DNA from: Bacteroidales bacterium
GTDB lineage: Bacteria; Bacteroidota; Bacteroidia; Bacteroidales; WCHB1-69
Reading direction: 5' to 3'
Length of the DNA: 49,175 nt
NCBI GenBank assembly: GCA_017651425.1
Contig: JAGCCZ010000025.1
Span: 1-49,175, forward strand
Shown: positions 28,066-37,300 of the stretch, piece by piece
Numbering within the stretch: the stretch's first letter is position 1
How the letters are laid out: every line of letters begins with the position of its first letter
Translations under genes and position numbers: made by a program
Notes under the pieces: generated by a model
Told to the model about the DNA's origin: nothing
What the model saw: the letters and a program-made list of their open reading frames with translations, nothing else
The model's database searches: none

Positions 28066-29478
28066 ATGGCCGCTTTTTACATCATGGTAATCCTGTTCTT
28101 GGTAGGATATGCTTGCATAGCCCTCGAACATCCGTTGAAAATCAACAAGACGGCTTTTGCTTTGTTGTTGGGGGTTTTGATTTGGGTGGTGTTCATACTG
28201 ACAGGACCTGGCATTTTCGAGGTGTCTGGACACGGTGCCTCCTGGCAGGCATACTTGCAGGCTCATCCTGACGCCACTTTCGCCGACTTTATCACCAAGA
28301 ACGAACTCATCGAGCATTTAGGCGACATTGCCGAGATTCTCTTTTACCTGATGGGAGCGATGACTGTGGTTGAACTGATTGACACCTACGGTGGTTTCAG
28401 TATCATCACTGACCATATCACGACCACCAACAAGGTGAGGCTGTTGTGGATACTGAGTTTTATCACGTTCTTTTTCTCTGCCATCCTCGACAACCTGACC
28501 ACGGCTATTGTGATGGTGGCGTTGTTGCGCAAGCTGCTGCCAGATCGTCACGATCGCTGGTTCTTTGGCGGTATGGTGATTCTGGCCGCCAATGCGGGCG
28601 GCGCCTGGAGTCCTATCGGGGATGTCACCACCATTATGCTCTGGATCGCCGGCAAGGTTTCAACCGGTCGTGTGATTTTCGAGTGTTTCCTCCCGAGCTT
28701 GGTGTCGATGATCATCCCGCTGATTGTGGTCTCCTTCGTCGAACGGGGCGAGATAGACCCTTCGCAGCGGCCGCAGGAGATACGGGAGAATGGGGTGCCG
28801 ACTTGGCAGCGCAACCTCATCTTTTTCATGGGCGTGGCCGCTTTGGTTTTCGTGCCTGTCTTCAAGATCCTGACACATCTCAAACCCTATATGGGCATAA
28901 TGCTCGGTCTCTCTGTCCTCTGGATAACGACGGAGATTTTGCACAAGGCGAACTACGATGACAAACGCAGGCTCACCATCTCCAATGTGCTCACCCGCAT
29001 TGATTTGCCAAGCATCCTCTTCTTCCTTGGCATCCTGCTGGCCGTGGCCGGTCTGCAGAGCGCGGGCCATTTGGCGATGCTCGCCGGAGGCCTCGACAAT
29101 ATCTTCAACGGAAACTACTATCTGATTGATACCGTGATAGGCATTCTTTCCTCCATCATCGACAATGTGCCTTTGGTGGCCGGTGCCATGGGAATGTACT
29201 CCTTTCCGATGGATCACGTGTTCTGGATTTTCCTGGCCTATTGCGCGGGCACGGGCGGTTCTTTGCTGATTATCGGATCAGCAGCTGGTGTGGCCGTGAT
29301 GGGGATGGAGAAAATAGACTTCATCTGGTATCTCAAGAAAATCACTCCGTATGCCCTCCTCGGCTATTTGGCCGGTGCCGGATGCTATGTGCTGATTGAC
29401 AAGATACTGCTCTCCATGGGAATGGCCGCGGAGCGTGCGGTGACGGCAGCGGCTTCACTGCCCCTCTTGCCGATGTGA
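28066..29478 (+). CDS. nhaD: NhaD-type sodium:proton antiporter
   Basis: A 470-residue inner-membrane transporter with about eleven hydrophobic segments. The two half-repeats of the ion-transporter superfamily are visible as ILDNLTTAIVMVALLRKLLP (about 142-161) and SIIDNVPLVAGAMG (about 364-377), each with the Asp-Asn pair expected at the discontinuous helix. The family motif GGAWSPIGDVTTIMLW lies at about 181-196. NhaD exchanges cytoplasmic sodium for protons and supports pH and salt tolerance. It is preceded by a barrel protein gene in the same orientation and is convergent with the WYL regulator, with only 32 bases between. Confidence 0.88.
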   Translation: MAAFYIMVILFLVGYACIALEHPLKINKTAFALLLGVLIWVVFILTGPGIFEVSGHGASWQAYLQAHPDATFADFITKNELIEHLGDIAEILFYLMGAMTVVELIDTYGGFSIITDHITTTNKVRLLWILSFITFFFSAILDNLTTAIVMVALLRKLLPDRHDRWFFGGMVILAANAGGAWSPIGDVTTIMLWIAGKVSTGRVIFECFLPSLVSMIIPLIVVSFVERGEIDPSQRPQEIRENGVPTWQRNLIFFMGVAALVFVPVFKILTHLKPYMGIMLGLSVLWITTEILHKANYDDKRRLTISNVLTRIDLPSILFFLGILLAVAGLQSAGHLAMLAGGLDNIFNGNYYLIDTVIGILSSIIDNVPLVAGAMGMYSFPMDHVFWIFLAYCAGTGGSLLIIGSAAGVAVMGMEKIDFIWYLKKITPYALLGYLAGAGCYVLIDKILLSMGMAAERAVTAAASLPLLPM

Positions 29479-29510
29479 ACCCTCCCGATGTGTTGATGTG
29501 TGGCGGTGCA

Positions 29511-30536
29511 TCAGAGTGTCTCCTCGTAAAGGTCGGCCGCCTGCTGGTGAATGTCGCGCAGTCGCTTGGCCAAGGTCGGGGGCTGCAGCACCTGTATGTT
29601 TTCGCCGTACCCTAACAGCAACCGCTCCAATTCGTAGTTCATCACCACCTTCATCGCGAACGTGATGGAACGGTCATTCTTGTGCCGCTCCACAATCCGC
29701 TGGCTGCTGTGCAACGGCTTGGTGAGCACATATTGCGCCTGTTCCCCGATAATCTTGAACAGAATCTCTGACGGCTTGTCACGCAGCGATTTCGTCACCC
29801 CGATGACATCGTCGAAAAAGGTTTCGGGGTGGAAGTCGGGCAGTTGCTCGAAGGTCTCGCCGTAGGTCATCCCGATGCTCTCTATTCGGTCAAGGGCCAT
29901 TATGCGCAGGTCTTGTTTCCCTTTCACTTTGCCGAGCAGAAACCAGCGGTTGCGGTATTCTTTCAGGATGTAGGGCGAAACAAACCAGATGCGTGGCTGG
30001 CGCGCTGTGAAGGGAAGATAGCTTATTTTGATCACCTGCTTTTCAGTGATGTATTCAAACAAAGTGCGGATGTGGTTCAGCCCGCGCAGATTGTCGTTGC
30101 GCTCGAAGAAGATAACGGGTGATGTCTGGTGCTTCGTCACGCTCACACGGTCCTCCAAGCGGCTCACGAGAGCGTCCATCTCCGAGAACTGGGCGAAACC
30201 GCTCAGTTGCTTCAGCACCTCCACGGCTTCGCTCAGCCGTCCGATGTCGCTCTCCGACAGCGGCGAGTTAGTGATGCTGTAGTCGGGGTCCTCGTACGTG
30301 TAGTATTTCTTGTCGATGACGACAATGGGGGCGTTGTACCCTAACTTCTCGCTGCGCATCACCTGCAGGTCGCCCTGGATGGTGCGGCGGCTGATGCCCT
30401 TGTAAATCCCCTCGTACTCGGCCAAGGCATCGGAGCAAGCCTCCACGAGGTCGTCCAGCGTCCAGCGGCGGTAGTGGTTGCGCAAACAGTTGTCGATGGT
30501 CTTGTATCGGATAAGGGCGTTTCGGCTGACAGGCAT
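29511..30536 (-). CDS. WYL-domain transcriptional regulator
   Basis: A 341-residue regulator. The start at 30536 (MPVSRNALIRYKTIDNCLRN) is preferred; the frame is open further, but that would run into rtcB and past the promoter. An N-terminal winged helix (about 1-80) contains TIQGDLQVMRSE, the recognition helix of YafY/PafB-type regulators. A linker follows, then the WYL domain (about 145-225), where the name-giving W-Y-L triad reads W-F-L in RNRWFLLGKVKG. A C-terminal WCX-type extension (about 255-335) ends it. WYL domains sense nucleic-acid-like or nucleotide ligands. It is transcribed divergently from rtcB with a 146-bp shared region, so it probably controls rtcB. Confidence 0.88.
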   Translation of the reverse strand: MPVSRNALIRYKTIDNCLRNHYRRWTLDDLVEACSDALAEYEGIYKGISRRTIQGDLQVMRSEKLGYNAPIVVIDKKYYTYEDPDYSITNSPLSESDIGRLSEAVEVLKQLSGFAQFSEMDALVSRLEDRVSVTKHQTSPVIFFERNDNLRGLNHIRTLFEYITEKQVIKISYLPFTARQPRIWFVSPYILKEYRNRWFLLGKVKGKQDLRIMALDRIESIGMTYGETFEQLPDFHPETFFDDVIGVTKSLRDKPSEILFKIIGEQAQYVLTKPLHSSQRIVERHKNDRSITFAMKVVMNYELERLLLGYGENIQVLQPPTLAKRLRDIHQQAADLYEETL

Positions 30537-30615
30537 GACTTTTTTCTTTCTTTTAAAAAAATGAAAATTTATTATATTGACTATCAATGATATATGAAAA
30601 AATATAAAGATACTG

Positions 30616-30623
30616 CAAAAGTA
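30616..30623 (-). promoter_or_regulatory. Promoter -7 element for the WYL gene
   Basis: The minus strand reads TACTTTTG then CAG, matching TAnnTTTG, 79 bases before the WYL start. On the plus strand TATTTTG at 30651-30657 is a one-base-short near match that may serve rtcB. Confidence 0.5.
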
Positions 30624-30682
30624 CGCAAAAAGATTGCGCAGTAGTGTTGTTATTTTGCGCTGTTTTTGAAAAAAGAGAAAAA

Positions 30683-31855
30683 ATGAAAGAGTTTGTTTTA
30701 AATGGAGCGCCCGTGAAGATGTGGGCGAAATTGATTGACCACAAGGCGTGGTTGGAGTTGAACAATTTGTGTTCGTTGCCGTTCCTGTTTCATCACGTGG
30801 CCTTGATGCCGGATGCGCACGGGGGCGTGGGAATGCCCATCGGGGGTGTCTTGGCGGCGCGCAAGGTTGTCGTGCCCAATGCGGTGGGTGTGGATATCGG
30901 CTGTGGGATGTGCGCCGTGAAGACCGATATTCCGGTGGAGTCGATACCGGCGGAGGTGTTGCGCAAGCAGATAATGCGAGGCATCCGCAAGCGTATCCCC
31001 TTGGGGATGGAGCATCACAAGAAGGCGCAGGACGAGTCGCTGATGCCCACGGGCTTCGATGTGGACTCAATGACGGTGGTGAAGCGCCAGTATGTGGCGG
31101 CGCTGAAGCAGATCGGCACTCTGGGTGGCGGCAACCACTTCATCGAGTTGCAGCGCGACGAGGAGGGCTTCCTTTGGGTGATGCTCCACAGCGGCAGCCG
31201 CAATATCGGCAAACAGGTGTGCGACTATTACGCCACCTTGGCCAAGAATCTGAACGAGAAGTGGTTCTCCAGCGTGAACCCGGAGATGCAGCTGGCCTTC
31301 CTGCCCGTGGGAACGGCTGAGTTCAAGCAGTATTGGGACGAGATGCAGTATTGCGTGCAGTTTGCCCTCGCAAACCGTAAACTGATGATGGAATGGATTC
31401 TGGAGGTGATAGCAGAGGCCTTCCCGGAGGCGCAGTTCGAGCCGATGATCAACATCGCGCACAACTATGCTGCCTGGGAGAACCATTTTGGCGAGAATGT
31501 GATTGTACACCGCAAAGGGGCTGTGCGCGCTGCTGAAGGGGTGGTGGGCATCATCCCCGGCTCGCAGGGCACGCGCTCGTACATTGTGGAGGGACTGGGC
31601 AACCCCGACAGTTTCCTCAGTTCCTCGCACGGGGCGGGCCGCTGTATGAGCCGTACCGAAGCCGTCAACACCCTCTCCTTGGAGGAGGAAATCGCCAAGA
31701 TGGACGCGCTGAACATCGTGCACGGCCTCCGCTATCAGAACGACCTGGACGAGGCCGCCTCTGCCTACAAGGACATCGACGAGGTGATGGCACTCCAGAG
31801 CGACTTGGTCCGCATCAAGGTGGCCCTTTCGCCCGTGGCGGTCATAAAAGGGTAG
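30683..31855 (+). CDS. rtcB: RtcB RNA-splicing ligase
   Basis: RtcB joins RNA ends with 2',3'-cyclic phosphate (or 3'-phosphate) to 5'-OH ends, using GTP and Mn2+, and acts in RNA repair. The 390-residue protein shows the full motif set: GVDIGCGM with Asp71 and Cys74, GTLGGGNHF with His152, LHSGSRNIG with His169, NIAHNYA with His260, HRKGA, and SSSHGAGR, whose His316 is the residue guanylylated in the reaction. The start at 30683 (MKEFVLNGAPVKMW) is chosen over upstream in-frame codons that overlap the promoter region. It is divergent from the WYL regulator and ends in a terminator. Confidence 0.95.
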   Translation: MKEFVLNGAPVKMWAKLIDHKAWLELNNLCSLPFLFHHVALMPDAHGGVGMPIGGVLAARKVVVPNAVGVDIGCGMCAVKTDIPVESIPAEVLRKQIMRGIRKRIPLGMEHHKKAQDESLMPTGFDVDSMTVVKRQYVAALKQIGTLGGGNHFIELQRDEEGFLWVMLHSGSRNIGKQVCDYYATLAKNLNEKWFSSVNPEMQLAFLPVGTAEFKQYWDEMQYCVQFALANRKLMMEWILEVIAEAFPEAQFEPMINIAHNYAAWENHFGENVIVHRKGAVRAAEGVVGIIPGSQGTRSYIVEGLGNPDSFLSSSHGAGRCMSRTEAVNTLSLEEEIAKMDALNIVHGLRYQNDLDEAASAYKDIDEVMALQSDLVRIKVALSPVAVIKG

Positions 31856-31895
31856 TGTGGCCAGGTCAGGAAAAAAATGTCCGCGGACAGGATGG

Positions 31896-31923
31896 AAAGA
31901 GGGTTTCAATAACCCTCTTTTTT
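31896..31923 (+). terminator. Intrinsic terminator after rtcB
   Basis: AAAGAGGGTT/AACCCTCTTT stem with a five-base loop and a T-run. The T-run leads directly into the next promoter. A 12-bp perfect palindrome TGTCCGCGGACA lies just upstream (31878-31889). Confidence 0.88.
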
Positions 31924-31924
31924 G

Positions 31925-31932
31925 TATATTTG
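31925..31932 (+). promoter_or_regulatory. Promoter -7 element for the M3 peptidase
   Basis: TATATTTG followed by CAGCC matches TAnnTTTG, 32 bases before the ATG at 31964. Confidence 0.65.
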
Positions 31933-31963
31933 CAGCCGAAAGATAATACTAAAACTTTACGAT

Positions 31964-34087
31964 ATGAAACACAACATTTGTATTATGACGCTGATAGTTA
32001 CCGCTGCCGTCGTGATGGGCGGCTGCAAGAAGAAAACCGAAAGCCAGGTGCTTTTGGGCAATCCTTTCATGGAAGAATGGAACACCCCGTATGGCGTGCC
32101 CCCGTTTGACAAAATCAAGCCTGAACACTACCTGCCGGCTTTCGAGGAGGGCATGAGGCAGCAGAAGGAGGCCATTGATGCCATCGTCAACAACAAGGAG
32201 GAGGCGACGTTCGGCAATACGATTATCCCTTTGGAATATAGCGATGAACTGCTGAACAAGGTGGCTTCTGTGTTTTTCAATTTGCTGGAATGCTGCAATG
32301 ATGACGAGATGGAGAAACTCGCTGACACCATCATGCCGCTCTATACGCAGCATAGCGATGACATTATGCTGAACGCCAAGTTGTTTCAACGTATAAAAAA
32401 GGTGTACGAAAACAGAAACAACGAGAACCTCAATCCTGAGCAGATGCGTCTGTTGGAAGAGACCTACAAGGGTTTTGAACGTGGCGGCGCCAATGTCCCC
32501 GCAGACAAACAGGACCGTTTCCGTGAAATCAACACCAAATTGGCGACTCTTACCCAGAAGTTCGGCAACAATGTGCTGAAGGCCACCAACAGCTATAAGC
32601 TGGTTGTTGACGATACGAATCGTCTCAAAGGCCTCACGGAGCAACAGCTTGTGGCCGCAAGGGAGGCTGCCGATGCCGACAAAGCCACCAAAGGCAAGTA
32701 TGTTTTCACCCTCGACATGCCCACATTGGAGCCCTTCCTGATGAACTGCGCCGACCGCGGCCTGCGTAAGGAGATTTGGACGGCCTATTCCTCCCGCTGC
32801 CTGGGTGGCGAGCTTGACAACGAAGGCCTCATCAACGAGATCGTGAACCTTCGTCTGGAGCGTGCCAACATCATGGGCTACGACAACTACGCCAACTATG
32901 TGCTCGAGGATTGTATGGCCAAGAACGCCGACAATGTTTACGCTTTGCTCAATCAGGTTTGGACGCCCGCTTTGGCCAAGGCCAAGGAGGAGGCCGCCCT
33001 CTATCAGAAGATGATCGACAAGGAGAAGGGTGGGTTCAAACTCGAGCCCTACGACTGGCGCTACTATTGCGAGAAGCTCAGAAAGGAGAAATACGACCTC
33101 GACGAGGAGGAGATTCGCCCCTATTTCTCGCTTGACACCGCCTGCAAGGGCCTCTTCATGGTTTGCAACAAGCTGTATGGCCTGACCTTCAAGGAAAACA
33201 AAGACATTCCTGTCTATCAGAAGGATGTCAAGGTGTATGAGGTGATTGACAACAACGAGGTCATCGCGGTGGTCTATATGGACTTCTTCCCGCGCGCCTC
33301 CAAGCGCGGCGGTGCGTGGATGACCAACTTCCGTGAGCAGTACTACGACCGTGACGGCAAAAACATCATTCCGGTGGTCTCCTTGGTCTTCAACTTCACC
33401 AAACCTGCCGGCGACAAGCCTTCCCTGCTCAACATCGACCAGCTCGAGACACTCTTCCACGAGTTTGGCCACGCCCTGCACAGCATCCTCTCCTGCTGCC
33501 ACTACCGTTCGCTCTCCGGCACCAATGTGCCTCGCGACTATGTGGAGATGCCCTCCCAGTTCATGGAACACTTCTCTGTGGAGCCCGAGGTGCTGAAGCT
33601 GTATGCCAACCATTACAAGACAGGGGAGAACATCCCCGACGCATTGGTGAAGAAGATTGAGGACGCCTCCACCTACGGTCAGGGCTTCATCAACACCGAG
33701 CTGCTCGCCGCCTCCCTGTTGGACATGGACTACCACACCATCACCTCCAAGACGAAAATCAAATTACCGGACTTCGAGGACCAGGATATGGCCAAGATCG
33801 GATTGATCCCATCCATTATATCCCGTTATAAGAGTCCGTACTTCAACCACATCTTCTCTGGCGGCTATGCGGCTGGATATTACAGCTACACTTGGGCTGC
33901 CATGTTGGACAACGACGCTTACGAGGCTTTCAGGGAGAACGGCATCTTCGACCCCGCCACCGCCACGGCCTTCCGCACCAATATCTTGGAGCGAGGCAAC
34001 ACAGACGACCCGATGAAACTCTATGTCGCTTTCCGTGGCCACGAACCCTCTATCGAGCCGTTGTTGAGGAACAGAGGACTGAAGTGA
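31964..34087 (+). CDS. M3-family peptidyl-dipeptidase (Dcp-like) lipoprotein
   Basis: A 707-residue metallopeptidase of the thimet oligopeptidase family; bacterial Dcp removes C-terminal dipeptides. The start at 31964 gives a lipoprotein signal (MKHNICIMTLIVTAAVVMGGC), so the enzyme is membrane-tethered and faces the periplasm or surface. The N-terminal half is helical (NPFMEEWNTPYGVPPFDKIK, then long helices). The zinc site HEFGHALH has His499, Glu500 and His503, with the third ligand supplied by the YVEMPSQFMEHF region about 25 residues on. The C-terminus carries the family GGYAAGYYSYTWAAMLDNDAY stretch. Likely role: degradation of peptides for nutrition. Monocistronic. Confidence 0.93.
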   Translation: MKHNICIMTLIVTAAVVMGGCKKKTESQVLLGNPFMEEWNTPYGVPPFDKIKPEHYLPAFEEGMRQQKEAIDAIVNNKEEATFGNTIIPLEYSDELLNKVASVFFNLLECCNDDEMEKLADTIMPLYTQHSDDIMLNAKLFQRIKKVYENRNNENLNPEQMRLLEETYKGFERGGANVPADKQDRFREINTKLATLTQKFGNNVLKATNSYKLVVDDTNRLKGLTEQQLVAAREAADADKATKGKYVFTLDMPTLEPFLMNCADRGLRKEIWTAYSSRCLGGELDNEGLINEIVNLRLERANIMGYDNYANYVLEDCMAKNADNVYALLNQVWTPALAKAKEEAALYQKMIDKEKGGFKLEPYDWRYYCEKLRKEKYDLDEEEIRPYFSLDTACKGLFMVCNKLYGLTFKENKDIPVYQKDVKVYEVIDNNEVIAVVYMDFFPRASKRGGAWMTNFREQYYDRDGKNIIPVVSLVFNFTKPAGDKPSLLNIDQLETLFHEFGHALHSILSCCHYRSLSGTNVPRDYVEMPSQFMEHFSVEPEVLKLYANHYKTGENIPDALVKKIEDASTYGQGFINTELLAASLLDMDYHTITSKTKIKLPDFEDQDMAKIGLIPSIISRYKSPYFNHIFSGGYAAGYYSYTWAAMLDNDAYEAFRENGIFDPATATAFRTNILERGNTDDPMKLYVAFRGHEPSIEPLLRNRGLK

Positions 34088-34124
34088 TTATGTGATTCGG
34101 CGAAATAAACGTTACCCAAGATTG

Positions 34125-34159
34125 TCCCCGTTGCCTTTATGACGACGGGGATTTTTTTT
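34125..34159 (+). terminator. Intrinsic terminator after the M3 peptidase
   Basis: TCCCCGT/ACGGGGA stem (34125-34131 and 34145-34151), extendable by one wobble and one G-C pair, followed by a long T-run. Confidence 0.82.
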
Positions 34160-34237
34160 GATGACATGCCTTGTTTTTGTTGATAAAATGGTGGCCGTTG
34201 TGGATAATTCATCCTTGACGGTCGTCTTTGTATTTGC

Positions 34238-34245
34238 TATTTTTG
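34238..34245 (+). promoter_or_regulatory. Promoter -7 element for the giant gene
   Basis: TATTTTTG followed by CTGCG matches TAnnTTTG, 104 bases before the ATG at 34350. It implies a 5' leader of about 95-100 bases. Confidence 0.5.
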
Positions 34246-34349
34246 CTGCGTTGTTTGGCTGATGCGCTGGCAACGTTTTTTGGGGAAAGAAAGCATTATT
34301 TTGCATGTTTTCCTTGTGCCTCTTTTTTTGAATAATAATCACGAAAATA

Positions 34350-37300
34350 ATGAATATGAGAAAGACATTTACTCTGTTTTTAACCATGATTCTGGTCGTT
34401 TTGACCGTATGTTTGCAAACATTGTCGGCGCAGACGGACCGGCACAATGTCCAGAATTCTCCTTCGGGAAGACTTACACACGTGACCTCGGCGCAGGCTC
34501 TTGAAGTCGGATACGCTTTTATGCGTACCAATACTCATAGCCGTGGCAACGTCAATGTGAGCAAACAATCGATGCGCTTGGTTTACACGGGCGTGGCCAA
34601 AGACAGCGTCACACGGGCCGTGACGGACTGCTATTATGTGTTTTCCTTACAGCCCACAGGCTTTGTGATGGTGGCAGCCGACGAACGTGTGAGGCCGATT
34701 TTGGGCTATTCCTACAGTAACAATTTTGTGGCTGAGGATATACCCGATAATGTGCGCAGTTGGTTGGAAAATTACAGCAAGCAAATAAAAACTGCAATAG
34801 ACAATGATTCGCAGTCATGTTCGGAGACAAGGACAATGTGGGAACTTTTGAGATCGGGACGGGCAACAGCCACTCGAAATATCACCTCCATTGCACCCTT
34901 GTTGCAAACGACATGGGACCAAGGTTGTTACTATAACCAGTTTTGTCCGGAGGATTCCCTTGGATCATGTGGCCATGTTTGGGCAGGTTGTGTGGCCGTT
35001 GCCATGGCACAGGTCGTGCGTTACTGGGAATGGCCGAACCATGGTCTCAATAGCCACAGTTATACCTGTGACTATGGCACCTTGTCGGTGAATTTCGGTG
35101 CGACCACCTACAATTACAACAATATGCCGAATGGGCTGTCCTCCAGCACCAGCACATCCCAAAAAGAAGAGGTGGCCAAACTGATCTATCATTGCGGTGT
35201 GGCCGTCGAAATGGACTATGCCCCAGGAGGAAGTTCTGCCTATTCGAGCGATGTCCCTGACGCCTTATACGACTATTTTGCATACGCGGACAACGGTACT
35301 TATGTGAGTAGATACAATTATTCGGACAGCGACTGGGTGAACCTTATCAAACATGAACTGGACAGCTTAAGACCTGTTTATTATTCAGGTCACGGAACAG
35401 GTGGGCACGCTTTTGTCTGCGATGGATACGATAACAGTGGATTTTTCCATATCAACTGGGGATGGAACGGCTGGTACGATGGCTATTTTGAACTCTCCGC
35501 GCTTACACCGTCAACCAGTAATTTCTCTTCAGACCAGGCTGCCATCATCGGCATTCGGTCATCCGGAACATTTATGAGATGCTCGGATTCGGAGTTGTCA
35601 TTCTTTGCGCGTGTCGGCGAAGAGAGTGCTCCTCAATCAATCTCGGTGTGCGGCCATGGCTTGAGTGGAAATATCAGTGTTTCTGCCGGCAGTGGCTTTA
35701 AAGTCAGCAGTGACGGCGCAAATTACTACGACATTTTGACGCTTCCGGCAGCAGGGGGCACGATGTATGTGAAATACATCCCCACGCAGTCTGGTGATGT
35801 CGCAGATTCGCTCATCTTGACTTCCGGCAGCTATTCTTTGACCGTAGCCTTGAATGGCACCGACAAGGTGATTGTCGGTTCCGGCACGGCCACAAACGCC
35901 TATCTTCCCAGTTACTCATATTATAGCTACTCGTTGACTCAACAAATATACACCCCTGCTGAAATCGGGACTCCCGGCTATATTTATAGCATAGACATTT
36001 ACAACGAAGGCCTGGAACAGACCCGCAATTTGGACTTGTATCTTGTCCATACCGACAAACAGACGTTTGCCAACGGCACCGATTGGATTCCGGTTACCGA
36101 GAACGACAAGGTGTTCAGCGGTGTGGTCACCATGGTGTCTGGCGCTTGGACCACTTTCCAGATAAACAACTTTGCGTATGACGGAGAAAGCAATCTTGCC
36201 CTCGTTGTGGATGACAATACGGGGACTTGGGAGAACAGTATGAATTGTCGTGTTTTTTATGCTCAGAACCAGGCCCTTCGTGTTTATGACGATTATACGA
36301 ATTATGATCCTACCAACCCTTCCAACTACAACGGGGCCGTTCTTTCGCAAAAGAACCAACTCAGAATCGGGATAACCCCGGCCGTTATTGTGAGTTGTGG
36401 GAAACCCTCGAATCTGGTGTTCTCCAATCTCACCACGACATCCGTTTCTGTGTCTTGGAGTAATGGAAGCGGCACTTTCGGGTATGAATACAAGAAGTCT
36501 TCCGATACGGTCTGGACGGTGGCTTGTCAGGACAATTGTGGCTTTAATTGCAACTTGACAGGTCTTTTGCCGAATACGACTTACCAGTTCAGGGTGCGTT
36601 CGGTGTGTGCAGGGAATACCATCAGTGCATGGCTTGCCGGAAGTTTCACCACATTGGCGGATTGCTCCACTATATACACTCTTCCGTTCTTTGAGGGCTT
36701 TGACAGTGGCAGCCTTCCGGAGTGCTGGCAAGCGATTGACAGTGATGGTGACGGTTACACTTGGGATGCCGCGTATTGGAATGACAATTTGGGCTATTCA
36801 GGTTATGGTCACACGGGTGCAGGCTGTGTCGCATCTGCATCCTACATTAACAACGTTGGTGCATTGACCCCGAACAACTGGTTGATTTCACCTCCTATTG
36901 CAATCCCTTCACAAGGAGCAAGCCTTAGTTTTTGGGCCAGAGTTCATGGCTATCCCGAGCCTGTTGAGGTTTTGGTGTCCACTACGGGCAACGCTATTGC
37001 CAACTTCACGGGTGCAGCCCTGCTGACACAAACGATTACATCCGACACATACACGGAATATACAGTCAATCTGGCTGCTTACGCAGGTCAGAACATTTAC
37101 ATCGCTTTTGTGCATAGAAACGTCACCGACCAATATTGGCTAATGCTGGATGATGTGTCTGTTTATTATAGTCCAACGAACCCCGGGATTGTGGCCAATC
37201 CTACCACACTTGATTTCGATACAGTGGTTTTGGGTCAGAGCAGCGCTGTGAAGACCAGTGATGTCTCCGCATATAACCTGATCAATAGCATTACCGCCAC

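Noticed and set aside
31949..33736. 595-codon antisense ORF over the M3 peptidase
   Set aside because: Rich in Val, Leu and His with no recognisable fold; a mirror of the GC-biased sense codons of a certain gene.
34262..34504. 80-codon ORF at the start of the giant gene
   Set aside because: It overlaps the signal peptide and propeptide of the giant protein in another frame and has no independent support.
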